Source: Acanthamoeba sp. SK_2022b
Lineage: Eukaryota > Discosea > Longamoebia > Acanthamoebidae
Length of the DNA: 64,000 nucleotides
Assembly: GCA_027943245.1 (NCBI GenBank)
Contig: JANDJZ010000061.1
Location: 87,949-151,948, forward strand
Direction of reading: 5' to 3'
Shown: positions 1-10,401 of the stretch, in pieces
How positions within the stretch are numbered: the stretch's first letter is position 1
Layout of the letters: every line of letters starts with the position of its first letter
The notes under the pieces: model-generated
Database searches by the model: none
Told to the model about the DNA's origin: nothing
What the model saw: only the letters and a program-made list of their open reading frames with translations
Translations under genes and position numbers: made by a program

Positions 1-382
1 GGTAGCCAGGGCTCGGGTAGAGAACCTCGTCGCCCTCCTCCATAACTGAGGCGAAAAGCTTGGTGATGACCGGCTTGCCGCCGCTCTGAACCGAGATGTT
101 CTCGGGCCCAAAGGTCACGCCTCTCTGCTCTCCCAGCACCTCAGCCAGGCGCTTGCGAAGGGGCAGAATGCCTGCACCAGCACAGTAGCCCGTCTTACCG
201 TCGGCGATGGCCTTGTTCATCGCCTGCACGACGAAATCGGGCGAGGCAAAATCGAGGTCGCCGATGTGGAACGGGTACACCTTCTTGCCAGTCTCGGCCA
301 CCTTGGCGGCCTCGAGAGAAACAGCAAAGGCAGTCTCGGTGCCCAGCTTGCTCATGCGCGATGCGACCCTGTGCGTTTGCAT
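1..382 (-). CDS. PLP-dependent class I/II aminotransferase, N-terminal part (runs off the window)
   Basis: The first ~127 codons of a minus-strand gene, starting at the ATG at 380-382 (MQTHRVASRMSKLG) and leaving the left edge still open, with no intron seen. The translation has the N-terminal landmarks of fold-type I aminotransferases: the glycine-containing substrate loop (HIGDLDFASPDF), the short GKTGYCAGAGILPLRKRLAEV segment and the cofactor-domain entry VQSGGKPVITKLF, followed by EGDEVLYPSPGY. The catalytic lysine lies outside the window. The class transfers amino groups between amino acids and 2-oxoacids; the substrate cannot be told from this part. Aspartate aminotransferase-like is the best guess. 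Confidence 0.8.
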   Translation of the reverse strand, partial: MQTHRVASRMSKLGTETAFAVSLEAAKVAETGKKVYPFHIGDLDFASPDFVVQAMNKAIADGKTGYCAGAGILPLRKRLAEVLGEQRGVTFGPENISVQSGGKPVITKLFASVMEEGDEVLYPSPGY

Positions 383-800
383 CTCTGAGGAAGGCAAAAA
401 TGAACAGATTAATCTCTCCCCAAAAGGAATGGGAATCTCAAATTGCCCTCGTTGATGCAAGAAAGAGCCCCGGTGTTTGGGTGTGGTCGTACTGTTGTTG
501 CTGTTGGTGGTGATAAGTGAGGATAAAGTGAAAGAGGCCGGTAGAACTGTGCAACAGGAGCCAAAAGACCAAACACACCAGCGAGAAGACGCTCTGACTA
601 CGGGGGTAACCGTAAGTGCTCACGGGGAAAAGCGGCGTGTATGTCGACGCACATTCCACAAATACCACAGAAGAAAGTGGGAACGTGATCCCGCCTTATC
701 GCTGCTCTCGCCGCGAAGAAAGCTCTGGCGAGGAGCGTGCGGCGCCTGACGTAGACAAGCTCTGCCGCCAGAGGAGCTGCGACGAAGCAAAGGCAAGCGA
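383..800. other. Intergenic region between aminotransferase 5' end and RUSF1-like 3' end
   Basis: About 420 bp between two minus-strand genes. It should hold the aminotransferase promoter and the 3' UTR of the next gene. The open frames across it are low-complexity or overlap the neighbour in antisense, and none resembles a protein I recognise. Confidence 0.5.
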
Positions 801-2527
801 CTAGGATTGAGGCCGGTAGCGGTAGGGTCCAGGACCGAGCAGCGACCGGGTCGTGTGCCATTCACGAGCGGCGAGGGCGGCAACCAGGGGTTGCAGGAGG
901 AGCGCTTGCTCGCTGTGCACGGCGGAGGCCAGGCGGCGGAAGGTGAGCGGTTGAGCTCCGGACAAACGCCCCTGCTCTCGCATCACGTTCACGGTGCGGC
1001 ATGCGAGGAGGGCCGCGGCGTATGCCTCGATCACTACGCTGTGATCGGCGTCCTGTCGCAGCAGCACTTCGATAGCCAGGCGGCCTGCAATGCTGCACTC
1101 CTCGTCGCCGTAAGCGTGCACGTCGGAGCTGTCGAGGAGGGGCGAAGGGAGGAGAAGCGCCGCGCCGTCGGGAAGGCGAAGGCAGGCGAGGTAGGGGCAG
1201 CGAGCGGTAAGGCGAGGAAGAGCGCAGGCGGGCGACGATGGCAGGCGAAGCCGAGGGAACAGGGCCGCGAGCGAGGCCCCAAGCCTGATCGGATGGCCCG
1301 AGTCCATGAAGGCGAACCAGAGCGGCCACTCGCGAGCGCTGGTCTGGGCCGGGGACAGCACTTCCCGGCCCGGAGAGTCGAGGTAGTGGCTCACGACGAT
1401 GTTGAGCCGCTGACGGTTGAGCGTGTCCATGACGAGCCCGCGCACTGCCCGATAGTTGGCGAAGAGGTGGGCCGCGGTGAAGACGGCAAACAAGAGCCAG
1501 ATCATGGCGTAGTGGTCGTCCACGAGCGGTGTGATAATGAGGCCAAGGATGAGCCCCACCAGGGTCACTGCTGTCTCTTGACTGCCGTCCTTGGCAGCGA
1601 CGTCTACGATCACGCAGCACTTTGGAGTCCAGGACTTGCGTTGCGGCAGAGCGAGGATTGGGGACCAGTACCTGCCATGTTGTCGGCGCGTGCTTGGTGC
1701 ACGGTGATGGCTGCCCTCGTGGCACCGCCGGCCACGCCCACGATGGCCTTGCAGAAGCTCCTAGACGACCATTGTGACCCAGAGACGTTAGCACTGGGCT
1801 TATTCGTGCAGAGGCGAGCACGTACCCTGCACAGGCGAGAGCGAAGAAGTAGGACGGGAAGAGAGGCGAGAGCAGTTCAAGCGTCATCCCAATGTCTGTT
1901 ATTGAATGAAAGCATTCGCCGGTTCAGTACGTACTGTTACTATTGAGCATGCGCACACACACATACCGTTCAGGATGTCGGCCATGAGGCGCCATGTCTT
2001 GGCGTTGTTGTCGAGCTCGCTTCCCTATGAGGCGCAGGGCATTAGGGGATCATGCGCAGAAGAGAGGGTGAGTAGACCGTGTACTTGCAACCAGGCGAAG
2101 GCGATGCGACCGACCATGCCAGCGCCGTCTCGCAGCGCCCACTGCACTGCAGCCGCCCCAGGCGTAGCACCAACCTCCCCCACGCCCACGCCTGAAAGCT
2201 CCTGCTCAGCAAGGCCAGTTGCGGTGGGCAGTTTTGGGGGGGGGGGGTGCCTTGAAGGAGAGCACGAGTGCAAAGGAGCCCTGTGATGGAACTACACAGC
2301 GCCTGAACCGTGTCCCACGTCTGGTAGACAGCGTAGTCTTCTGACACGCTCTCGGGATAACCCTCTGGGAGCAGCACACTTTGCCACAAGTCCCAACCCC
2401 TGCTTTTCCTCCTCTTGCCTCCTGACTCGCCCTCTTTCCGCGCTGTTGGAGATGACTGGACAACCTCCCCGTACCGGCCCACCAGCTCCCCATCCCGCCA
2501 CTCCTCCACCAGAGCCTCCTCCGACAT
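801..2527 (-). CDS. RUSF1: RUS1/RUSF1 family (DUF647) membrane-associated protein, 467 aa
   Basis: Six exons: 2527-2251, 2191-2085, 2024-1967, 1895-1826, 1760-1672 and 1603-801. They total 1404 nt, giving 467 residues, close to animal RUSF1 (about 468). The ATG at 2527 is the first in frame. Family hallmarks follow in order: LPEGYPESVSEDYAVYQ, QALCSSITG, LLQGVGVG, LRDGAGMVGRIAFAWLQG, VAGGATRAAITVHQARADN, MADVAAKDGSQETAV, then a hydrophobic stretch and HLFANYRAVRGLVMDTLNRQR. The C-terminal third is poorly conserved and rich in Leu, Ala and Pro. The intron at 2192-2250 has a GC donor and contains a 13-G run (plus strand), which mimics a frameshift if the intron is missed. Plant members act in UV-B/vitamin B6 homeostasis; the biochemical role is unsettled. 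Confidence 0.88.
2192..2250 (-). other. GC-AG intron in the RUSF1-like gene
   Basis: Coding strand reads CAAG|GCACCC at the 5' site and TTTCAG|GC at the 3' site. Using it joins LLQG to VGVGEVGATPG in frame, exactly as in conserved family members. No GT donor in this stretch keeps the conserved sequence. The intron is 59 nt and includes the long poly-C (coding strand) tract. Confidence 0.75.
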
Positions 2528-2575
2528 AACCACTTTTACGTTTATTTATCTGCACAGCTCTCACCCAACAGACCC

Positions 2576-3427
2576 CTAGTTGCTGTCGACCTCTTGGTTT
2601 ACTCTCGCGACAAGGGCTTGGTCGCTGTCCATGCGTGCTACCCAGACTGCCGCCGGCTCTCCCTCCACGAGTCCGTGAAGGGAGTGCACGACGCCCAGCA
2701 CTTCCTTGACGGTTCCTCTCATGTCCTTGGCGATGCAGGGCGAGGTCGTGCGTCGACGGCCAACTGGCTGCTCCTTGCCTTCCATGAATCGCTGGTGTCG
2801 GCTGATCTCCCGCTCTCGCAAAAGCTTGGCAATCCCCAGCACCTGAGGATCGCGATTTAGGAGTGCGTCCGTTCGCCAACAGTCCCTGGATAATCAGTTA
2901 TTGGTGGTACCTCGGCAAAGAGGATGGTGCCTCCTCCGCTGGGACAGCCGACTTCACGCTTTGAGCCGTTTGGCAGAGGCTCGGCGTGCGGAGCGCCGTG
3001 TTGTCCGGCATGCCATTTCCCCTGGGTGCTGTTATGGAATGCTCGGCGAACGAGCAGCGACGTCGAAGGTACGAGCACCACCTCCCCGAGCTGCCAACGC
3101 CTCCCATCCACGGCGTGGAGGTGCAGCTCGACGTCTATTTTGTAAAGCCTCCAGTCCTGGGTCGCCTTCTCGATGGAGTCGGCCAGCGTCTTGGGGGACT
3201 GGGGTGCGATTCTGTGTCAGTGCCTGTGCTCCCAGATGTCATATACGGCAGGCAAAGGCACGCGCATACCAGACCCAACGGGCCAACCTTGGGGGCAAGA
3301 GTCGCTGGGTGGGCGTACCCTCCACAAGTCCTCACTCGCACTGCGCCACGCACACGACCACAATAAAATCGCTGGTCCGGTGGAGTGGAGGGGGCAGGGT
3401 GCACTCACGTATCATGGACCTTTCCAT
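2576..3427 (-). CDS. Unrecognised small gene, two supported exons (approximate limits)
   Basis: Two exons join in phase at a GT-AG intron: 3198-3082 (ADSIEKATQDWRLYKIDVEL, then a segment ending in WQLGE) and 2842-2576 (VLGIAKLLREREISRHQRF to VNQEVDSN, stop TAG). The result is mostly helical and charged, with no motif I can name. A short start exon, ATG at 3427 followed by a GTGAGT donor at 3408, is possible but its phase does not match the acceptor I chose, so the 5' end is unsure. Its stop lies only 48 bp upstream of the RUSF1-like ATG on the same strand. Reading frame and splice signals argue it is real; function unknown. Confidence 0.4.
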
Positions 3428-3542
3428 CGCGCGACTCGCACTTCACTTTTAATGCTTTAACCCGCCTGGTTCCTTCCTTACTGGTCACGTGGGTTCAGTA
3501 AATGGAGGGTGAGAATTGAGGAGGAAAAATACGAGCACACCG

Positions 3543-4915
3543 TCACAAGTCCTCGCCAGAGAAGTTGACGAGAGAGGGCGACTTGGCTCTGAGACCGTGG
3601 CGGGCTTTGGCGCGATAGGCGAGCACCACCCCGCCTACCACAACTGCGACTACGACGGCCACTGCGACGGGCACCACGACCGATACGGCCACGATGAGAG
3701 CCGTGTTGTCGCTTCCTTCGCTACTGTCCTCGCTTCCCTCGAACAACACTCCGAAGTCTGCACAAAAGCCATCTCGTGATGTTCGTGCTCTGGACTGCGA
3801 GTCGAGAGAGCAGAGCGGTACCGGGATCGTAGACGAGCGTGGAGTTGAAGCGGCCAAACGACAGCACTAGATCGGACGTGGTGGCGTTCAAAGCAAACTC
3901 CACCTTGCTCCTGTTCCCAGCAACCAACAATGAGGAGGAGTTGGTAATGACCAGCGTGCCGTCGATTTGGACGGCGTCGATCAACCGAACGCGCCTCACT
4001 AGTCGGCGACCGTTCAAGAGTGGTGCCAGGAAAGACGGCTGCGCTTGTCCTTTGAGGGTGAAGGTGCGTAGGAGGCCATCGCTCTCGTTGCTGAAGAGTT
4101 CACTGCCGTTGAATAGGGGCAGTATGCGTAGTCGCATCTCGAGACGGTCCTCGGCGTGCTCGGAGGCGGTGAGCCAGGGCCAGTTGGTGATGCTCATCGT
4201 CATCTTTGAGAAGACCGTGTCAACGTTGAATGAGAGAAGGCGGTCCAGCGTCACATTGGTAGTGCGATCGAAGATGTAGAGGTGCAGCCGAAGTTCGGCA
4301 GGTTCCGCCGGCAGCACAGTTCCATCGGGGAAGGCCAGCTGGCAGGTATAGACGAACGCCTGGCTGGCGTTGAGCGCGTTGCTGCTCTCCCTGCTCCAGT
4401 TGCCTGCGGTAACGCTCTTGTGTGTTAACACACACAACACACAAGAGACGAGGAACAGGATTACCGTGGTCAACGGAGGCGGGCAGAGTGATTGACCCAT
4501 CCAAACCAACTTCAGCCACCTCCACAAGCCGCATACCTAACACAGGCAGCGGCAGCACGGTCCCATTGTCGGCTGCACAGGCCAGGAAAAGGTGTGAGAC
4601 ATGAGCGCTGCTGCGGGGGAATAGGAGGAACAGGCACCTTTGGGCATAGCGTCGACCTGTGGTGCGGAGAGGTTGAACCGCAGCACTGGGGCCAGTCGTG
4701 CTGCAGTTGTCACCGAGGAAAAGAGAAACTGCGGGCTGGCGGAGGCCTCCGTCAAGCAGGCACCTGCCACAACGCACCGCCACTGTGAGTGTGCCCATTG
4801 CACTGGGGATCTTGGGGCCAGCACTCGTACCCAAGTCTACCAGGTAGCAGAATACTATAACGATAAGAATCAGCTTCGGCCCAAGACAGTGCCAAGCAGC
4901 CCTTGTCTTCCCCAT
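3543..4915 (-). CDS. Type I single-pass membrane glycoprotein A (tandem paralogue), 374 aa
   Basis: Exons 4915-4841, 4782-4638, 4572-4465, 4403-3822 and 3757-3543 total 1125 nt. The N-terminus is a hydrophobic signal or anchor (KLILIVIVFCYL). A luminal or extracellular domain rich in N-glycosylation sites follows, and a single transmembrane helix (IVAVSVVVPVAVAVVVAVVV) lies ~40 residues from the end. The short tail begins with the basic YRAKARHG and ends NFSGEDL. Conserved blocks shared with gene B include RFNLSAPQVD, ADNGTVLP, LAFP(D/N)GT, LLNGR, LVLSFGRFNSTLVYDP and SDNTALIV. No cysteine framework or known domain is evident. Likely a cell-surface or endomembrane protein; ligand unknown. Confidence 0.8.
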
Positions 4916-5001
4916 CTCACTGTTGTTGTATTTGTCTGGCCGCAGGCACAGCACCTTAAAAGGTTTATCTAATACACTGTCGACACATGCAATCACCGCC
5001 T

Positions 5002-6421
5002 TCAGAGATCCGCCGAGGAGAAGTTAACATTGTCGGCCGACGTGATGGCTGCCTCGGCAAAGTGCCTCCGCGCTCGGTAGGTGACCACGAGAACACCCAC
5101 GCCCACTGCCAGCACGAGTAACACGGCGACGGGCACAACGACCGACACGGCCACGATAAGGGCCGTGTTGTCGCTCCCCCCTCCAACACCTCCTCCGCCG
5201 TTCTCCTTTCCCTCGAGCAATACTCCGATGTCTGTTGTTTGGTGCCACGTCGTGAGCCAAACATCACGCCCACCGAAAACGAGATCTCGCCACAGAGAGC
5301 GGGCTGAGCGGTACCGGGATCGTAGACGAGGGTGGAATTGAAGCGGCCAAACGATAGCACCAGAGATGATGTCGTGGCGTCGAGCGAGTACATCACCTTG
5401 CTCATCTCGGCGCCTACCAACGCGGTGGTGTTGGTCACCACCAAATCGCCGTCGAGGTCGACCGCGTCCACCAGACGGATCCGTCGCACCAGCTGGCGGC
5501 CATTGAGAAGCTTCGCGAGGAAGGGTGGCAGGTACTGGCCGGTCAGAGTGAAGGTCTGGACGAGGCCGTTGCTCTCGTTGCTGTACTGCAGGCTGCCGTT
5601 GAACGGCGGGCTGATGCGCACTCGAAGCTCGAGACGATCGGCGGCGTTGGCTTCGGTCGAGAGCCAGGGCCAGTTGGCGATGCTCACCGTGAACTTGGAG
5701 TAGGCCGGCGTGACGTTGTACGACAGCAGGCGGTCCAGGTTCAGATTAGTGGACCGGTTGAAGATGTAGAGCTGCAGCCGTAGCACCGCCGGCTCTGTAC
5801 GCAGCGCAGTCCCGTTGGGGAAGGCAAGGTGACAGGCGTAGACAAAGGACTCGCTGGCATTGAGCGAGTTGCTGCTCAGCTTTGTCCAGGTCCCTGTGAT
5901 CACGCGTACACGCATGTTACCACCAAGTGGTCGTGGCGAAGAGGAAGGTGAGAGAGCAACTCGAACCGTTGACGAAAGCGGCAGGGAGGACCACCGCTCC
6001 GCTGGCGTTGAGCTGTGCCACGCGCACGAGCCGCACGCCCAGCAAAGGCACGGGCAGCACCGTGCCATTGTCGGCTGTGCGCTTTTGCAGTGAGCAGGGG
6101 GCAACAAGCATAAGCGTGTTCACGGAGTTAAGGGACTACACCAGAGGTATACGACGCGCACCTTTTGGGAGGACATCCACTTGCGGCGCTGATAGATTGA
6201 AGCGAAGGACAGGCGCCAGCCGCACGTTTGCGCTCACGTTCGAAAAAAGGAAAAGAGGAGTAGGTGAAGGGCTAGGCGAGGGGCTGGGGGTGGCGCACAA
6301 CCCTGATGTTATAGGCTGGGGTTAGCGTTCCGATGGGAGGTGTGCAAGTGTGGTTTGTTCAGGTACCTAGCTGAAGAACTACAGCCATCAGTGCGCCCTG
6401 GAGGAGAAGGCGGCCCACCAT
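5002..6421 (-). CDS. Type I single-pass membrane glycoprotein B (tandem paralogue), 370 aa
   Basis: Exons 6421-6367, 6302-6162, 6074-5967, 5893-5315 and 5231-5002 total 1113 nt. A textbook signal peptide (MVGRLLLQGALMAVVLQLGLCA) precedes a Ser/Pro linker, then the same glycosylated ectodomain as gene A, one transmembrane helix (LIVAVSVVVPVAVLLVLAVG) and a short tail ending NFSSADL. Introns 2-4 of A and B sit at matching positions and phase; exon 3 is 108 nt in both and exon 4 is 582 or 579 nt, so this is a clear tandem duplication. A Gly-rich insert (NGGGGVGGG) replaces the Ser/Glu segment of A just before the membrane helix. No known domain recognised. Confidence 0.82.
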
Positions 6422-6661
6422 CTTCAGTGCCGGGGCGGGATGAGTAACGCGTATGAGCCCGTTGTGTTGTTCTCATTAATTTACCTCTGTATTGGCCATA
6501 AAAAGGTACCGGGTAGAGATGTCCGGTTGCCATTCGTCGTTCACATCCTAGCAACCTATCTCCATTCCCGTCTTAATGAAGGCGCTGACGTGCCTTGAGA
6601 ACGCCCTGTAATTGCTAATTTGTAAGTTTATGACTCTCCAAGAGAGTCTCCACCAAACTAA
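6422..6661. promoter_or_regulatory. Divergent intergenic promoter region (glycoprotein B / F-box-RasGEF)
   Basis: Only 240 bp separate two divergently transcribed start codons, so both promoters must lie here or in the first exons. I see no clear TATA element. Confidence 0.4.
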
Positions 6662-8538
6662 ATGCACAACGCAGGAGGGAAAATAAAATCATCGAATGGA
6701 AGTGGAAAAGGGAGGAAGTGCAAGGAGCTCAGCCGCGAGGTTTCGGTGAGGGACGACCTGCGTGCCTCCCCCATTCAACTTCTTTCGGACGAGATATTGT
6801 GCGCCATCTTCAGTAACCTGGACGACGGCATCGATCTATGTGCCGTCGGGCAGGTCAATCGCGCCTGGCACCTCCTCGCCCACGACGACACGTACCTCTC
6901 CCCACCATTTTTAAATATATATATTTAGTTTTGCGTGAAATAATAGTCTCAAAATAATAATAATAATAAATCTAAATAGGTTATGGAAGGGTCTTGCGGT
7001 CAAGCGTGGGTGGACGCTGCCGGCGGAGCTGCCCGGCGAGGTGCGTGAGGCCGTCTGCGGCGAGGGCGTGCCCGCGCACAATGGGCGGACGGGCTCGTCC
7101 AAGCGCGGCAAGGAGCCGGCGCGGCACCGGGCCAGGCCCAGCATGAGCAGGGCCAAGGCCAGGCATGCGGGCGACGACTCCTACCTCACCAAGGGCCGAG
7201 CCGTGGACGACTACGACGATTGCGACCGCGCTGGCGACGGGCACCACCACCACGAAGCTGGCCACCGCGGGCGGTGGAAGGAGTGGTACGTGCAGACCCT
7301 GCACAAGCGCGTGAAGCGGAGCATGCGCGAGTGCGAGGGCGACGAGGAGGAGGCCCGGTGGCGCCACATCACCAACGACGACGACGACGAAGGCGGCGAC
7401 GGTCAGGGCCTTCACGACTCGGACGACGAGAGCGACGACAACGACGACGACGACGAAGGAGGCGACGAGAGGGGCAAGCGGGGCGAGGGCGAGGGCAAGG
7501 GCAAGAAGCAGCCTGCGGGGAGGGGAGGGCGGGAGGAGGAGGATCAGATCTGGTCGTCGGCTCGGCCCCAGGCGACGGTCAGCAGCCGGGAGGACTTCCT
7601 GCAGCTGGTCAAGGAGAAGGCCGTGCGGAGCCTCACCAAGGTCGAGATCCGCGAGCAGGAGGTCGTGCTGGCCCAATTCGCCTGGGTAAGCCCAGCCCCG
7701 ACGCACGCGAGCCTATTTCTTTTGATGATCAACGACAACGCGACGGCCACGCATATATGTGGCTGATGAGGGTGGTGGTGGTGGGGTTGATATCTGGATC
7801 CCCCGAACACAACAGGACACGCCGATCCAGCAGTTCGGGGCGAGCAGGGACGACCTGTACATCGTAGGCGGGACGCCGTGGGGTCTCGTCAACTACATGC
7901 TCACCGAGCTCTCGTCGCTGGGTAACCGCCACTCCCCTCCTCCTCTCCCTCCACACGCACCTGCGCGTGTGACCACACATTGGCGTTTGGGGCGGATGAG
8001 TGAGAGAGGCTTGGCGGCGGCAACGTGTGACGTTTCGCGCTCTCGTGTTTGGCAGACGACCCGATGGTGTCGCAGTTCCTCCTCACGCATCAGTCGTTCA
8101 TGTCGAGCGTCGAGGTGCTCCGAATGCTCGAGGAATAGTACGCAATACTCTCCCTTGGCCGTTTATTAAAAAAAACATTTTTTTTAATATTCTTGGCTTT
8201 CGATAAATAAATAATAATTAATATTTCTGTATTAGTATATTTAATCTTTTTTTCCTCATTAAAAGTGGAACACTATTCTAATACTCTGACTCGATGCTGG
8301 CGTGTGCAGTCTGTGTATCATGCCGAGGGGCTACTCGCGCGACTACCAGCTCCTGTGGCGCAAGCACAAGCTCGCGCCCGTGCAGAACATGTATACCGGC
8401 CCTGCACTCCCCTACCCCCACCACCACTCGTTCAATCTCATCTCCTTGTGTGATGTGTGATGTGTGTGTATGTCACAGGGTTGTCCACGTCGTCAAATGT
8501 TGGATCAAAGAGCAGCCCGGCCACTTCAGGTGCCTCAC

Positions 8539-8610
<72 letters not shown>

Positions 8611-9647
8611 TCGTGCGATCTTGCGTGCTCACTTGCGCACATGCACCTCGGCTTCAGAAACGATCCGGCGCTGGCAGCGCAGATGCAGGCGTTCCTGGAG
8701 TCACATCTGACCTTCCACCCGCTGGAGAAGGCCTTCCACCAGCTCCTGCAACTGTACTCGGCGGCGCTCAAGCCGACCGACCCGGTCCGCCGCATCGTCA
8801 TCACGCCCCGCATTCATGGCTCGTCCACCGTCACTCCCGACCGGTCCAGGGCTAGCCACGCATCGAGCGGCGCCGCCGCCGCCTCGTCGTCGTCATCTTC
8901 ATCTTCATCGTCGTCATCGTCATCGTCAAACACAGGCAAGGAGGCCGAAGCCGAGAACAGCGGCGACGGCGGTGGAGAGACCAACTGGCGAGTGATCGAC
9001 TTGTCCAAGACTAGGCACGTGTGCCCCCCCCCCCCGCGGGTCTCTCTCGTGCGCGTGCGTGCGTGCTAACATTTCCAACTCGCAGTTCGAAGAAGCTCGC
9101 TCGACAAATGGCCCTGCTCGCGTGGGAGCTGTTCGCGCAGCTGCCGCACGACGAGCTGCTCAACATGCGGTACCTCACCTCATTCTTCCCTCCCTCCCCC
9201 CCATCGCCCGTCTCTTCGCTCTTTGCTCGACTGACGGTTGTGGCTGCTGCATCGGATCGGGGGGGGGGGGCGTGGGCTGGGCCAGGTGGAAGTATCAGGC
9301 GCAGACGTGTCCCAACGTGCGCCAGCTGGTGGACTACTTCAACATGGTGGCGGGCTACGTGGCCACGACGATCGTCACGGAGCGAATCATGAAGCAGCGC
9401 GTCAAGCTGCTGGAGAAGTGGGTCGACGTGGCCAACCACTCCTTCAAGATCCAGGTACGCATGCCAGACCTCCCGCTCTGTCTCTGGGACAACTTTCCCC
9501 CCCATCCTCTCGCGCTAAGCGCTCCCCTGACGCTCACGCTCGGCCCGCTAGGACCTCACGTCGACTCTCGCCATCGTCTCCGGACTGGGCTGCGCCGCTG
9601 TCCATCGCCTGAAGAAGACGCGACAGGTAACACACAACACACAACAC

Positions 9648-9710
<63 letters not shown>

Positions 9711-10305
9711 CGGGTCCATGACGCGCACGCTCTCTGCCTCTCTGGACTCAGTATCTGTCCAAGTCGACGGTCAAGACTCTGGAGGCGTTGACCAAGACCT
9801 CGACCAGGCGGCGTCTGCGGGCCCTCGCCGAGACAATGACTCCGCCGGGCGTGCCCTATCTCGGCATGCACCTCGTCGACCTCAGGTCCGGCCACGCCGC
9901 ACGCCACACAACAGAATATTATCAGGCGGCTGACACCGTTGCGTGTGCGTGCGTGCGGGCGTGCGTAGTTTCGTGAGCGATGGCTACACGCCGTTCCTCA
10001 ACCTGGACTGGGGCGACAAGATCTGCGTCCACTGGTACTACCACTGCATGAACGCGCTGGTCATCAAGGAGGTGCGTGGCCACCTGGCACAATGTGCCAC
10101 GCCGCGTGTGCGGAAGGGAACGGTGGCTCACTGCGGGAGGGGGGATGCTGATGGGCGACGCAAACAGATGCAGGGGCTCATCAAGAACGGCTTCCACTTC
10201 AAGCGCGACCCCGCCCTCATCGACACGCTGTGCTCGCTGCCCTATCTCGGCTCCGAGGACGCCTACCACACCTCGCTCGCCGTCGACGAAACCGGCGAGC
10301 CGTGA
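6662..10305 (+). CDS. F-box / REM / RasGEF protein, 771 aa
   Basis: Thirteen exons: 6662-6891, 6980-7685, 7816-7921, 8056-8137, 8310-8390, 8479-8529, 8658-9014, 9086-9169, 9286-9454, 9552-9626, 9752-9885, 9969-10071, 10168-10305 (2316 nt). Residues ~35-85 form an F-box (IQLLSDEILCAIFSNLDD..VNRAWHLLAHDDTLWKGL). A long charged Asp/Lys linker follows (codons in 7150-7550). Next comes the RasGEF N-motif (GGTPWGLVNYMLTEL, VSQFLLTHQSF, VVKCWIKEQPGHF, LEKAFHQLLQLY). Last is the CDC25-type catalytic domain (LARQMALLAWELF, VRQLVDYFNMVAGYVATTIV, FKIQDLTSTLAIVSGL, PPGVPYLGMHLVDL, LNLDWGDKI). Predicted to activate a Ras GTPase while docking to an SCF ubiquitin ligase. The intron after 9014 needs either a GC donor or an alternative GT donor at 9018 with an acceptor 7 nt downstream. 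Confidence 0.9.
8541..8609. repeat. (GT)n microsatellite in RasGEF intron
   Basis: About 34 uninterrupted GT units, starting 12 nt after a 5' splice site (exon end 8529). Confidence 0.95.
9648..9710. repeat. (CAA)n trinucleotide repeat in RasGEF intron
   Basis: About 20 CAA units preceded by CACAACACA-type repeats, inside the intron 9627-9751. Its translations as poly-Asn or poly-Cys are artefacts. Confidence 0.95.
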
Positions 10306-10401
10306 ATCGCGAAGGCCTATTTAATATAAAGTTGTAATCTACATGCGATCGTCTACTATCGATAGACAAGCGGTCCTCGTCAGCTCTCCGCGGCTAGCCC
10401 T

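Noticed and set aside
807..1946. Long plus-strand open frame (about 379 codons)
   Set aside because: Antisense shadow of the GC-rich RUSF1-like exon; low-complexity charged product, and the minus strand has clear family conservation.
2231..2250. Apparent frameshift in RUSF1 at the poly-G run
   Set aside because: A GC-AG intron at 2192-2250 removes the run and restores the conserved sequence and total length, so no frameshift is needed.
8541..8609. Open frames encoding alternating Cys-Val or Thr-His runs
   Set aside because: Translations of intronic (GT)n or (CA)n repeats here and at the other microsatellites, not proteins.
9640..9710. CRISPR-like or satellite array
   Set aside because: Simple trinucleotide repeat without spacers; no CRISPR array exists in this eukaryotic window.
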